Assembly (NCBI RefSeq): GCF_005877885.1
Contig: NZ_VCHY01000007.1
Location: 124,001 to 188,000 of the forward strand
Reading direction: 5' to 3'
DNA length: 64,000 bases
DNA from: Labilibacter sediminis
GTDB taxonomy: Bacteria; Bacteroidota; Bacteroidia; Bacteroidales; Marinilabiliaceae
Part shown: positions 27,127 to 36,096 of the stretch, piece by piece
How the letters are laid out: every line of letters starts with the position of its first letter
Position numbering within the stretch: position 1 is the stretch's first letter
The notes under the pieces: model-generated
Seen by the model: the letters and a program-made list of their open reading frames with translations, nothing else
What the model was told of the DNA's origin: nothing
Databases searched by the model: none
Translations under genes and position numbers: made by a program

Positions 27127-27148
27127 TCATCTGAAAATTAACAGATGA
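27127..27148 (+). promoter_or_regulatory. Hairpin overlapping the start codon of the DUF3857/transglutaminase gene
   Basis: TCATCTG at 27127-27133 pairs with CAGATGA at 27142-27148 over an 8-base loop. The ATG start (27145) is inside the right arm, so folding would hide it. The same CATCTG/CAGATG pairing covers the starts of the DUF3108 and DUF1573 genes. Confidence 0.5.
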
Positions 27149-28986
27149 GAATAACCTCCCTATATTTTATGATTATTTTGTGCATCAGCACTTTGCATTC
27201 ACAAAACAATTGCGAAATTCTGGAATACAATACCTCCATTGTTTTTAATGGCAGCAAACTTGAAAAGAATATTGAATATACAATTCAAATTAACAATGGT
27301 GCCGGCACCGAACATGCCGAAATAACCATCCCGTTTACAGAAAAAAACAAAATCCGAAACCTGGAGGCTTCTATCAGTGATATTTTTGGCAATGAAATAA
27401 GAAGCCTAAAGAAAAAAGAAATTGAGATTACTACACCCTGGCATAGTTTTGAGTTTCATACCGATGACCGCCTGCTCACATTCAAATTAATACACAACAG
27501 GTTTCCATACATTGTAAAATACAGCTACTCGCAAAACCATGACAATTATATTTCATTGGCACATTGGAGTCCGGCTATTGACGATGAGTTAAGTATAAAA
27601 AAAGCCCAACTTAATCTCCGGATACCGGAAGGCACACCCATTAATATTTACCAACAGAACGTAGATTCTGCACAAGTAAATACTATTGATGGCGTAACTT
27701 CATACCAGTGGAAAAAGGAGAACTACACCTGTCCGGAAGAAAAAGGGACATTTGCTCCCAAGCTACCAGAAGTAATGCCATATGTAGTTGTAATGCCACA
27801 TGAATTTAACTATGGCGTTAAAGGAGGATCAACCACATGGAAAGAATATGGCAATTGGACCTTTAAACTAAACGAAGGTCTGGATCAACTAACAGATTCT
27901 GAAAAAATTAAAGTACATAAGCTTACCGACTCATTGCATAGTGATACTGAAAAAATAAAGGCCTTATATCATTATCTTCAGGACAACACCAGATACATTT
28001 ATGTCGGTTTAGGCATAGGCGGTTTTCAATCTCATCCGGCAAACTATGTTTGTGATAACAGATATGGCGATTGTAAAGCACTCACAAACTATATGATGGC
28101 TTTATTAAAAGAGGTAGGAATCAAATCTCACTGGACAACTATTTACAGAGGATTCAAACCAATAAAAATAATACCTGATTTTCCAACTACACAGTTTAAC
28201 CATGTTATTTTATGTGTTCCTCAAAGTAATGATACCATTTGGCTTGAGTGCACGGACAAAACTTCTCCTTTTAATTATATAGGTTCTTCTAATCAAAACA
28301 GGTTGGCTCTAATCAATAAAACCAACGACAGCCACCTGGTGAAAACACCCGCACTTTCGATGCAAAACTCACTGGAAGAATATGTTATTGACATACAGAT
28401 TAATGAAATGGGTAATGCATCCTTTAAGGCTGATGGAATTTTAAATGGCAATGAATTTGACAACATAAGACAATTTAACGATGAACTAAAAGTTTCGGAC
28501 AAGCAAAAATATATCGACCGCCTGAGGTTACTACATGGAGCAGATATAAGTAAGTTTGATATAAAAAGAACGCACCGCGACTCCTTATTTTTAAGAATTG
28601 ATCTGGAAGGTACATTAAACCACATCACAGAAAGAATTGGGAAAAAGACCATACTCTTTCCTGTAAAACCTATCAGCTATAACATAAATAAAGTTGAAGA
28701 TAGAAAGTTACCTGTTTTTGTATCTCAACCCATCAATAAAAAAGATTCAATCATCTATAACTTAAACAATAGCATTCTGGATATTTCAGGAAAGAAACAA
28801 TATGAACTCTCTTCGAAATTTGGATATTACAAACGACAAACATATATCCATGAAGATAAATTAATTGTAAGCAGAACCTTTCAACTAAAACAAGGAAGAT
28901 ACCCTTTGGATACTTACCCCGACTTTTATGAATTCCTAAATAAAATACTTATCATTGATAATCAAAAAACCATTATCTCTTATTAA
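27145..28986 (+). CDS. DUF3857 and transglutaminase-like domain protein, catalytic triad intact
   Basis: A 613-residue exported protein with a signal peptide (about 1-19), an N-terminal DUF3857 beta domain (about 30-230) and a transglutaminase-like core. The papain-fold triad is complete: Cys310 in YGDCKALTN, His353 in FNHVIL and Asp371 in CTDKT. In Bacteroidota these periplasmic or outer-membrane-associated proteins are of unknown substrate; protease, amidase or crosslinking activity is possible. It is followed 10 bp later by a paralog that has lost the triad, so the two probably act together. The start codon is buried in a perfect 7-bp hairpin. Confidence 0.88.
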   Translation: MRITSLYFMIILCISTLHSQNNCEILEYNTSIVFNGSKLEKNIEYTIQINNGAGTEHAEITIPFTEKNKIRNLEASISDIFGNEIRSLKKKEIEITTPWHSFEFHTDDRLLTFKLIHNRFPYIVKYSYSQNHDNYISLAHWSPAIDDELSIKKAQLNLRIPEGTPINIYQQNVDSAQVNTIDGVTSYQWKKENYTCPEEKGTFAPKLPEVMPYVVVMPHEFNYGVKGGSTTWKEYGNWTFKLNEGLDQLTDSEKIKVHKLTDSLHSDTEKIKALYHYLQDNTRYIYVGLGIGGFQSHPANYVCDNRYGDCKALTNYMMALLKEVGIKSHWTTIYRGFKPIKIIPDFPTTQFNHVILCVPQSNDTIWLECTDKTSPFNYIGSSNQNRLALINKTNDSHLVKTPALSMQNSLEEYVIDIQINEMGNASFKADGILNGNEFDNIRQFNDELKVSDKQKYIDRLRLLHGADISKFDIKRTHRDSLFLRIDLEGTLNHITERIGKKTILFPVKPISYNINKVEDRKLPVFVSQPINKKDSIIYNLNNSILDISGKKQYELSSKFGYYKRQTYIHEDKLIVSRTFQLKQGRYPLDTYPDFYEFLNKILIIDNQKTIISY

Positions 28987-28996
28987 TCTCTTAGCT

Positions 28997-30982
28997 ATGA
29001 ACCTAACCTATAAAGCAAAAAACACTCTTAAAATTACTCTCTCTCTTATCATCGTATGGATTTCTGCGCATCAAATACATGCAAAAGAAAGCAATGAGGA
29101 TAAATCGGGTATGAATATTAGCAAATGCAGCTTTGAGCCTGATGCTCCTGCTGTGGTGATTTTTGATAAAGGAGAAACCCGATTTGTTAGAACCGATAAC
29201 GGTTTTATCATAAAGCACACTCGACATAAAAGAGTTAAGATCTTCGATAAATCCGCCTTTGATCAGGGTGAAGTGGTTATTCCGCTTTATATTGGAAGCG
29301 ATGAAAGAGAAAATGTACGCGATATTAAAGGAGTGACTTTCTATTCCGAAGGAGGAACAATTAAACAAACTCATCTCGACAAAAAACAAATATTTGAAGA
29401 ACCCATTAATAAATATTGGTACCAAAAGAAATTTGCGCTTCCACAGTTAAAAGAAGGTTGTGTAATTGAATACAGCTACTCCATTGAATCTCCTTTCTTT
29501 TTTCAGTTACCCGATTGGGATTTTCAATCAACCATACCTACCATATATAGCGAATATAAAGTATGTATGATTCCTTTTTATTCGTATAAATACAAAGCAC
29601 AAGGCTTTAGCAAATTTGATGTATTTAATTCTTCCGAGAGCAGAGGATTAGGCAGAAACTTTATGGGTATGGAATTTAATGATATGGAATACACATTTGG
29701 CCTTAAAAATATTCCTTCCTTTAATGATGAGGTGTATATTTCATCAAAAGAAGATTACATTAAAAAAATTGACTTTCAGTTAGCCGAAATTAATTACCCT
29801 TCAGGATATACAAAAAAAATAATGGAAACCTGGCCTAAGTTGGCCAAAGACTTTTTAGACTATAATGAATTTGGAAAATACATTAAAAAAACCGAAAAAA
29901 TTGGACAAAAGGAATTTTCTCATTTAATCAACAAAACAGAAAAAGAACGTGTAGATGCTGTATTAGACTATATGAAAAGCAACTACAAATTCAATGGATA
30001 CAACAGTAAATATGCTTCTAAAAGCCTTAAGGAATTTAAAACTGAAAAAACAGGAAACAGTGCCAACATTAACTTAATGGCCATAGGTATTTTAAAAAGC
30101 CTGAACATAGAAGCAGAACCAGTTCTGATTAGTACGCGAAGCCATGGAAAAGTAAATGAATCATTCCCCTTTGCTGATTTGTTTAACTACGTGATCATCC
30201 ATGCTAAAATTGATGGAAAGTCGAAAGTTTTGGACGCTACTGATGCTTATTGTCCCAACAATATGATACCGGCCAAGTGCTCTAACGGCAAAGGATTTAT
30301 TGTTGTTGAAGGCGGTGAATTTTGGATAAACATTCGAAACAATGCCATTTCATATCACTCCACAACCATAAACTATAGCTTAAATGATGCTGAAAATACC
30401 ATTACCGGAAACGGCCATATTAAATCTACAGGTAACTTATCGGTAAGAGAAAGGAAGAAATTTGGTGATGACATATCTAAAATAAGCAAAGAACTTGAAT
30501 CAAAAGGGCTTAATCTAAGCGATGATGTTAAAATTATAACCGATGATAAAGATGATAAGAACTTTAACTACACTTTTAGCTTTGAACAGTCTATTGAGAA
30601 GATAGATGATCAGATCATCTTTTCTCCGTTCTTTACTTTACCTGAGCAGGAAAATCGTTTTAAACAAGAAAAAAGAGAATTACCCATCGATATTATTTAT
30701 CCACAAGCAGAAAGCTTTCAGGCCATTATTGAAATACCGGATGGATATAAAATAGAAGAGCTTCCATTGCCGATTAACAGAACCACAGATAAAACGTCGT
30801 TTACCTATAAAGCATCTGTAAATGATAATAAAATATCCATTACAGCAAACTATATACTTAAATCGGCTACTTACCCGGCTAAAGACTACGGTAAATTAAA
30901 AACCTTATTTAATAAGGTCATTCAAACAATGAATCAGAAAATTCTTCTTACAAAGGAAGAGGAAGTTGTGATGAATAATTAA
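28997..30982 (+). CDS. DUF3857 domain protein with degenerate transglutaminase core
   Basis: A 661-residue paralog of the preceding gene. ATG at 28997 is chosen because it gives a clean signal peptide (MNLTYKAKNTLKITLSLII...), whereas the upstream in-frame ATG at 28955 lies inside the previous gene. DUF3857 covers about 40-260. At the catalytic positions Cys is replaced by Ser355 (GNSANI in place of GDCK) and His by Tyr398 (LFNYVII); Asp413 (LDATD) remains. It is therefore unlikely to be a classical transglutaminase or protease and may be a binding partner of its intact neighbour. A terminator follows 16 bp after the stop. Confidence 0.85.
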   Translation: MNLTYKAKNTLKITLSLIIVWISAHQIHAKESNEDKSGMNISKCSFEPDAPAVVIFDKGETRFVRTDNGFIIKHTRHKRVKIFDKSAFDQGEVVIPLYIGSDERENVRDIKGVTFYSEGGTIKQTHLDKKQIFEEPINKYWYQKKFALPQLKEGCVIEYSYSIESPFFFQLPDWDFQSTIPTIYSEYKVCMIPFYSYKYKAQGFSKFDVFNSSESRGLGRNFMGMEFNDMEYTFGLKNIPSFNDEVYISSKEDYIKKIDFQLAEINYPSGYTKKIMETWPKLAKDFLDYNEFGKYIKKTEKIGQKEFSHLINKTEKERVDAVLDYMKSNYKFNGYNSKYASKSLKEFKTEKTGNSANINLMAIGILKSLNIEAEPVLISTRSHGKVNESFPFADLFNYVIIHAKIDGKSKVLDATDAYCPNNMIPAKCSNGKGFIVVEGGEFWINIRNNAISYHSTTINYSLNDAENTITGNGHIKSTGNLSVRERKKFGDDISKISKELESKGLNLSDDVKIITDDKDDKNFNYTFSFEQSIEKIDDQIIFSPFFTLPEQENRFKQEKRELPIDIIYPQAESFQAIIEIPDGYKIEELPLPINRTTDKTSFTYKASVNDNKISITANYILKSATYPAKDYGKLKTLFNKVIQTMNQKILLTKEEEVVMNN

Positions 30983-30998
30983 GAAAATACAATATAAC

Positions 30999-31029
30999 GA
31001 AAGGGTGTTCACGAAAGGGAACATCCTTT
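30999..31029. terminator. Intrinsic terminator between convergent genes
   Basis: AAAGGGTGTTC (30999-31009) pairs with GAACATCCTTT (31018-31028) with one G-U pair; T-rich after the right arm. It separates the DUF3857 pair from the CHAD gene. Confidence 0.8.
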
Positions 31030-31071
31030 TACTGTATAATCAATTTACTTTACCAACTCCCAACAATATAA

Positions 31072-31827
31072 CTACAACATACCTGCTTCAGACAATAGCA
31101 AAGCTTCCTTTTTTTGCAGATTGGTAGAAACTTCAACACGCAAATCTATATCTGCTTTGGCCAACAACTTTTTAAACATCTGTAAATCGTGCCACTGCCC
31201 TAATAATTTTCCCTGCCTGTTTTTCTTCTCCAAGATCTTGGGGTTTATACTTAATCCTATAATTTGCCGCAACTGTACCTGAACATAGTATTGTTCTTTA
31301 ATTAAGCTACGCACCTTGTGATAGTTAGAATCTTCAGACAGAAGTATTTTATTTATTCGTTGTGCATTTCCTTCAATATAGCTGAGAAGATAATCTCTAA
31401 GTTCGAAAAGATACTTATCTGAAATCTGTTTATATGAATCTTTAAAACTTTGTTCAACATTATTCACATCAACAGAATTATAATGCTGTACGAGTTGATT
31501 AAGGGCATCAATAATCTTTTCCTCGGAATATTGATAAAATATAGTCTGCTCAGTATTGTTCAGCCATTGAGTTGCCAATGAATCTGCTATCTGATAATCG
31601 CGTATACCCCCTGTCTTTTTAAAAAAAGTACGGACTAATTTATATGATGAAGAATACTGTTTTACCGAATGAGGAAAGTGCTGCTTTACTACTTTATGAA
31701 GAACAAATAGCTTTTTTAAAGACACTCTTAAATCATGTATGGCATCAACATCAGCTTTATCAACAGCAATTTTAAGGTTCTTATTAAACTGACTAATCTG
31801 GTTACCTACATAATCTTCAAGTTTCAT
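31072..31827 (-). CDS. CHAD domain-containing protein
   Basis: A 251-residue, all-helical, basic protein. The early HDLRVSLKKLFVLHK stretch (near 30-44) and the later Arg/Lys/His-rich helices are typical of CHAD domains, which bind inorganic polyphosphate in characterised members. There is no accompanying CYTH domain, so it is a stand-alone CHAD protein. ATG at 31827 (MKLEDYVGNQ) is preferred to one 16 codons upstream because CHAD proteins start close to this point. It lies 69 bp downstream of the DUF3108 gene on the same strand. Confidence 0.82.
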   Translation of the reverse strand: MKLEDYVGNQISQFNKNLKIAVDKADVDAIHDLRVSLKKLFVLHKVVKQHFPHSVKQYSSSYKLVRTFFKKTGGIRDYQIADSLATQWLNNTEQTIFYQYSEEKIIDALNQLVQHYNSVDVNNVEQSFKDSYKQISDKYLFELRDYLLSYIEGNAQRINKILLSEDSNYHKVRSLIKEQYYVQVQLRQIIGLSINPKILEKKNRQGKLLGQWHDLQMFKKLLAKADIDLRVEVSTNLQKKEALLLSEAGML

Positions 31828-31896
31828 TTGAGCGTATTTATACACTAAGTTAATAAGCTCAAAAAGCGCAAACAAATACCTAATGTTAAAATCCTG

Positions 31897-32724
31897 CTAA
31901 TTTTCAACTATTTCAGCATCCATAGAATAGCGTGTTCCTGCTGCTTCTACAAAAACAGCTTTTACCGAACCTATTAAAACTTTGGCTTCAACCACAATAG
32001 GAATTCGATTTTTATCATCTGTTACCCAAACAGTCATATCTTCTCCTGATTCAAATATAGTACCTGCCACTAAAAGTGGAGAAAACTTTAAACACCTGAA
32101 AGAACGGCCTTCTCTGTTTTTTGCTACTTCTTTACCCAGATAGCGAATGTATAAATCATGAATTTCTCCATCCACAATCATTCTTATGGGTATTTTATCA
32201 TTTACCTGATATTTGGAGTAATTGATATTGCGTGCCTTATAAACCATGGTGAGCACATCAGATGTACAATCCTTTAAGGCAATCACACTATCCTTATAAC
32301 ACCCATTTTCTCCTTTTCTGATTTGGGTATTAATTTGAGCATTATCGTAATTAAACAAATACTTATGATGAGACTTTGTACTTCCCTCGTTGGTTACCCG
32401 GTTGTAATAAAGAGGTTGAAATCCCAGGGTATCAACATAAACCTCAAAGGTATCTCTTACCTTCATAAATTTATCGTACCCTTTATATGTTCTGCCATAG
32501 GCCGATAAAAACCAGGCCTCTTTATTTCTGAATTTTTCTTCCTCAACAGAAAAATGTACAATACCTGCATTTATCCAGATAAAATGCCAGTTATAATAAG
32601 CATGATAAGTAACCACCTCTCCAGCCCGAAATGCTTTATTTTCTACCTCGCATTGCGCTTGTAGCTTTATGCTACCCATAACCAAACTAATAAACAGAAT
32701 GATATACCCTAATTTTAATTTCAT
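31897..32724 (-). CDS. DUF3108 domain-containing exported protein
   Basis: A 275-residue protein with a signal peptide ending after LQAQ, and a beta-rich DUF3108 body: FRAGEVVTYHAYYNWHFIW near the start and the closing strand pair before the SMDAEIVEN tail. The family is periplasmic and common in Bacteroidota and Proteobacteria; its function is not established. ATG at 32724 is chosen; an upstream in-frame ATG at 32745 would add seven residues encoded by a repeat that also precedes the DUF1573 gene. The leader carries a hairpin element shared with that gene and a CATCTG/CAGATG pairing over the start codon. Confidence 0.85.
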   Translation of the reverse strand: MKLKLGYIILFISLVMGSIKLQAQCEVENKAFRAGEVVTYHAYYNWHFIWINAGIVHFSVEEEKFRNKEAWFLSAYGRTYKGYDKFMKVRDTFEVYVDTLGFQPLYYNRVTNEGSTKSHHKYLFNYDNAQINTQIRKGENGCYKDSVIALKDCTSDVLTMVYKARNINYSKYQVNDKIPIRMIVDGEIHDLYIRYLGKEVAKNREGRSFRCLKFSPLLVAGTIFESGEDMTVWVTDDKNRIPIVVEAKVLIGSVKAVFVEAAGTRYSMDAEIVEN

Positions 32725-32845
32725 CTGTTTAAATTTATTTTTCAATGTCAGATGGAACTCTCAAATAAATTCAATCATTGACTTCGTCGATCTCTCGATT
32801 CTCTTGTATGTAACTTGAATAATTGAATTTACATGTTCATTTCAT
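32722..32845 (-). promoter_or_regulatory. Shared structured leader element, copy upstream of the DUF3108 gene
   Basis: Read on the minus strand, about 120 bp from ATGAAATGAACATG to the DUF3108 start matches 54824-54928 upstream of the DUF1573 gene. The 43 bases next to the start codon differ by one indel. A distal hairpin pairs GTAAATTCAAT with a downstream ATTGAATTTAT; the other copy has GTAAATTTTAAT with ATTAAAATTTAC, so both sides changed together. This suggests a conserved structure in RNA or DNA. Confidence 0.6.
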
Positions 32846-32898
32846 CTATTTACCCGATAATTGATGTATAAAACCCTGCTTTATTACTTTGTTAACCA

Positions 32899-33210
32899 CT
32901 AAGAATTAACTTTACCTATTTTTTGCTCAATGGATTCAATCTTAGATTTCATTCGACCTTTATCGCCTTTACGGGCATCAATGGTGATCGTAGAATATAC
33001 TCTGTCATGATCCTTCTCAAGCAATAAATATGATTGATTAACCAAATCAAGTGCTTCCTGCATTGTGTCGGTTTCAATGGTTGTGCCCATTGGGTTTAAC
33101 CGATATTCAAAACCACTATTTTTAATAAACTCTATTACTTTACTAACTTGTTGACTCTTGCTAATTCCTGCATCGGTAGGAAACATGGCAAAATTGATAA
33201 GTACAGACAT
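32899..33210 (-). CDS. MTH1187 family thiamine-binding protein
   Basis: A 103-residue cytoplasmic protein of the MTH1187/YkoF-like family (formerly DUF77), a ferredoxin-like fold that binds thiamine or its pyrimidine part. Hallmarks are the start MSVLINFAMFPTD, the GFEYRLNPMGTTIE run near 33-46 and the C-terminal TITIDARKGD. Length is normal. It lies 27 bp downstream of the Ig-like lipoprotein gene and is likely cotranscribed, although no functional link is evident. Whether it scavenges thiamine or senses it is not known. Confidence 0.9.
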   Translation of the reverse strand: MSVLINFAMFPTDAGISKSQQVSKVIEFIKNSGFEYRLNPMGTTIETDTMQEALDLVNQSYLLLEKDHDRVYSTITIDARKGDKGRMKSKIESIEQKIGKVNS

Positions 33211-33237
33211 GGCTTATTTTTTTAGTTATGAATTGAA

Positions 33238-35031
33238 TTACTCGTCTCGTTTCTTAGGTTTTCTGTTGTTAGTAACAAAATCATAGATATCAAACTCACC
33301 AGGACTCCAGAAAATTTCCACATCCCAATTGGCCCTTACATCTACTTTAGCAGGATAATAAAAAACTTCCTCGGGTTGAATTTTATCCGAATATTTACCG
33401 GTATCCCATTGCTCATTTATATTTAGGTCTACTACCATTTTTAAATCGTAGTTACCCGGCTTAACGTATTGAAAGGACAGCTTACCAGATTTTGGTACAT
33501 ATTTTTGTTGAATGATATTACCCGATTTATCTAAAAGTTGTGCCAGCCAGTTCTCCTGAGGATCGGTTACATCAATAAGCAACAACCCATATGAATCAAT
33601 GGATTTAACTGTAAATTCCTTACCTATAGAATCACATTTCAGTCCGTATATATCTTCAATGGATGCTGAGTCTGCTACAAATAAATACTTGGCTCCCGGA
33701 TTCCATTTGGTGGTTGTTTGTACCGTATATCTTCTTTTATAAAAGGTATCCTGTTCAAAGACAATATCTCTTTTTTCCAAAAGCGTATCCACTCTCTCAA
33801 ATAAGGAAATGGCATCTGTATTAATATTTTTCACAGGTGTTGGCATCGTAAAACTAAAAGAACTGTACACATCTACGCTTGAAGATGCCTTTTTCATCTT
33901 TAAAGTTTTCACCACCTTTTTCTCTCCTTTCTTTCTTCTTTTAGGCTCTTTTTTAGGCAAGGAAAAATAATACATTTTAATGGTATCATTCTTTTGCTCC
34001 GGATTGCTTAGCGTATCCAATCCCAGGTAAGAGAACGCCATATTTAATGTATCTCTTTTATACAAAGTGCTATCCGCAATCCATAAACTTATGGTATCGT
34101 TATTTAACGAAGGTTCAAAAACAGCCCAGTCCTCATCGTACTCCACTCCAACAGGCTTAACACTAAAATTTTCAACCGGTAAATTAAAAGTAAAAGACAT
34201 CTTGTTAGAATCAGATCTTTCTTCACCGGTAAAATATTGCTGTACGGACTTTTCCTTAAACATGAACAACTTTAAATCATTGGGAGAATAAACCAATTCT
34301 TCATTAAAAACAACTGAATCCGGAGCTATGGTATCCGGCATTTCAACATACTCCATCGATGGAACAATGATACTATCCGACCATGCTATATGCTCTCCCG
34401 GCTGATCAAACATATAATTTCTGTTGCCATCTTCAAGGGCATACAACCTATACTTACCGGGACTCAGGTTACGGATAGCAAAAAAACCATTCACATCCGA
34501 CTTTGCCAGTCGTAAAGGAATATCATGTGTAAAAGCAGTATCATTTAAGTTACTATGAATCATAACCAAAGCTCCTTCAACCGGCGATAAATCATCAGCA
34601 TCCCACAAGTTACCCATTATTGCAAATGAATCAACCACTTCTCCTGTTGAAAACGAAAACACAAAAGAAGGTATTTCATTTCCTTCATTATTATCCTGAA
34701 TGGCATTAGCAAAATCCAGGGTATATGTCGCATTCTCCTGCAGTTCCTCATCAAACTTCACCCTTAATTTTGCACCTCGTGCATCAATCACGGGTCTTTT
34801 TTTAAGAGGTGGCGAAGCAATAAACTTTGTATTAACGTTATCTAACTTAATTAATTCATTAAACTCAATAATCACCTCATCTTCATTATAGTTGAGTGCA
34901 TTGGGTTCAGGTGTTGATTTTTTAATCACCGGAGGATCCTCATCCTTAGCTCCTCCTGTAGGATAACCAGGGTTGGCGCAAGAGTAAACAATTAAAAACA
35001 AAGTAATGAGTCCAAAAATATAATACTTCAT
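33238..35031 (-). CDS. Ig-like domain lipoprotein (Big_5 plus regulatory-like beta domain)
   Basis: A 597-residue putative outer-membrane lipoprotein. The signal peptide ends in the lipobox IVYSC (Cys about residue 18), followed by a Gly/Pro linker. Residues about 35-125 form an Ig-like Big_5 domain (PPVIKKSTPEPNALNYNEDE...), about 130-220 a carboxypeptidase-regulatory-like fold (VNGFFAIRNLSPGKYRLYAL), and the rest is beta-rich with a basic patch (KKEPKRRKKGEKKVVK). Such proteins are widespread in Bacteroidota and uncharacterised. ATG at 35031 is preferred to a TTG at 35046. A TAAATTTGC promoter element lies 31 bases upstream. Confidence 0.85.
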   Translation of the reverse strand: MKYYIFGLITLFLIVYSCANPGYPTGGAKDEDPPVIKKSTPEPNALNYNEDEVIIEFNELIKLDNVNTKFIASPPLKKRPVIDARGAKLRVKFDEELQENATYTLDFANAIQDNNEGNEIPSFVFSFSTGEVVDSFAIMGNLWDADDLSPVEGALVMIHSNLNDTAFTHDIPLRLAKSDVNGFFAIRNLSPGKYRLYALEDGNRNYMFDQPGEHIAWSDSIIVPSMEYVEMPDTIAPDSVVFNEELVYSPNDLKLFMFKEKSVQQYFTGEERSDSNKMSFTFNLPVENFSVKPVGVEYDEDWAVFEPSLNNDTISLWIADSTLYKRDTLNMAFSYLGLDTLSNPEQKNDTIKMYYFSLPKKEPKRRKKGEKKVVKTLKMKKASSSVDVYSSFSFTMPTPVKNINTDAISLFERVDTLLEKRDIVFEQDTFYKRRYTVQTTTKWNPGAKYLFVADSASIEDIYGLKCDSIGKEFTVKSIDSYGLLLIDVTDPQENWLAQLLDKSGNIIQQKYVPKSGKLSFQYVKPGNYDLKMVVDLNINEQWDTGKYSDKIQPEEVFYYPAKVDVRANWDVEIFWSPGEFDIYDFVTNNRKPKKRDE

Positions 35032-35061
35032 CGATTTACATTTCAAAGTTCAATATCATCG

Positions 35062-35069
35062 CAAATTTA
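35062..35069 (-). promoter_or_regulatory. Candidate -7 element of the Ig-like lipoprotein gene
   Basis: The minus strand reads TAAATTTG followed by C, a full TAnnTTTGY match, 31 bases upstream of the ATG. It is divergent from the promoter at 35159-35166. Confidence 0.5.
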
Positions 35070-35158
35070 ATTCAATTATACATTATACCGCTTAATTGAT
35101 TAAAATAATGTCATATAAATGCTATCCGTCTGCATAGCTACAATAACTAAAAAAAAAC

Positions 35159-35166
35159 TAAATTTG
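35159..35166 (+). promoter_or_regulatory. Candidate -7 element of the coiled-coil membrane protein gene
   Basis: TAAATTTG followed by T fits the phylum consensus. It overlaps a possible GTG start at 35166, which argues for the downstream ATG at 35199 as the true start. Confidence 0.5.
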
Positions 35167-35198
35167 TGGTCAATAAAAAATTAGCATCTAATATAAAA

Positions 35199-36095
35199 AT
35201 GAGCAATACAGATACCAACACACCACACAAATCGCATAAAACAACCATTATTGTTGCCTCAATATCTCTTGTTGTTATTATAGTACTCGGATTTCTGTAC
35301 TTTCAGAACAGGTCGGAAATGCAACTATTGGTAGACGAAATGGTTGAGGAGAAGGCCATGCTGGCTTATGAATTTGAGAGTTTAGCCATGGATTATGACT
35401 CGTTACAAACCAACAGCGATACTTTAAATTTAATTATTGAAAAAGAGCGCGAAAAAATTTCTCAACTTATCGAGGAAATTCAGACTATAAAAGCCACCAA
35501 TGCTTCTAAAATAAGAGAGTATAAAAAAGAATTAGGTTCATTGCGTAAGGTACTAAAGAACTATGTTGTTCAAATTGATTCCCTGAATCAAACCAATAAG
35601 GCACTCACCAAGGAAAACATCAAGTATAAAAATACAGTTTCGAATATGCGAACTACATATAATAAACTGGAAGCTGAAAAAGAAAACCTGGAGGAAAAAG
35701 TTGAGATTGCTTCTAAACTGGAAACCTTTAACATGGAGGCTACCGGTTTAAATTCCAGAGACAGATCTACATCCAGATACTCAAGAGTTTCAAAAATAAG
35801 GATCTGTTTTTCCATACAAAAGAACATTACTGCAGAAATAGGAGAAAAGGACATCTACTTAAGAGTTCTTCGCCCTGATGGAGCTTTACTTTATCATTCA
35901 AAGGACGATGTCTTTATGAGCGAAAATAAAGAAATCAACTTTTCATCGAGACGAACCATTGAATATGGCGGTGATGAATTAGATGTTTGCATTTACTATA
36001 CCGTTGATCCTGGTGAACTTACCGATGGAGAATATACTGCAGACATTTTTGCTGATGGTCAAAATATTGGCACCATGACTTTTAACCTAAAATAA
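35199..36095 (+). CDS. Membrane-anchored coiled-coil protein of unknown function
   Basis: A 298-residue protein: a polar N-terminus, one membrane helix (about 17-36), a long coiled coil (about 45-180, Glu/Lys/Leu-rich with heptads) and a C-terminal beta domain (about 200-298) with RICFSIQKNITAEIGEKDIY and a conserved-looking YYTVDPGELTDGEY. This layout suggests an inner-membrane protein that reaches into the periplasm. I do not recognise a named family. The stop is one base before the next ATG (MltD-like transglycosylase), so the pair is probably cotranslated and may work on the cell wall. Confidence 0.8.
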   Translation: MSNTDTNTPHKSHKTTIIVASISLVVIIVLGFLYFQNRSEMQLLVDEMVEEKAMLAYEFESLAMDYDSLQTNSDTLNLIIEKEREKISQLIEEIQTIKATNASKIREYKKELGSLRKVLKNYVVQIDSLNQTNKALTKENIKYKNTVSNMRTTYNKLEAEKENLEEKVEIASKLETFNMEATGLNSRDRSTSRYSRVSKIRICFSIQKNITAEIGEKDIYLRVLRPDGALLYHSKDDVFMSENKEINFSSRRTIEYGGDELDVCIYYTVDPGELTDGEYTADIFADGQNIGTMTFNLK

Positions 36096-36096
36096 T

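Noticed and set aside
28293-28652. 119-residue antisense reading frame inside the DUF3857 gene
   Set aside because: It mirrors a well-supported gene with an intact catalytic triad; no independent support.
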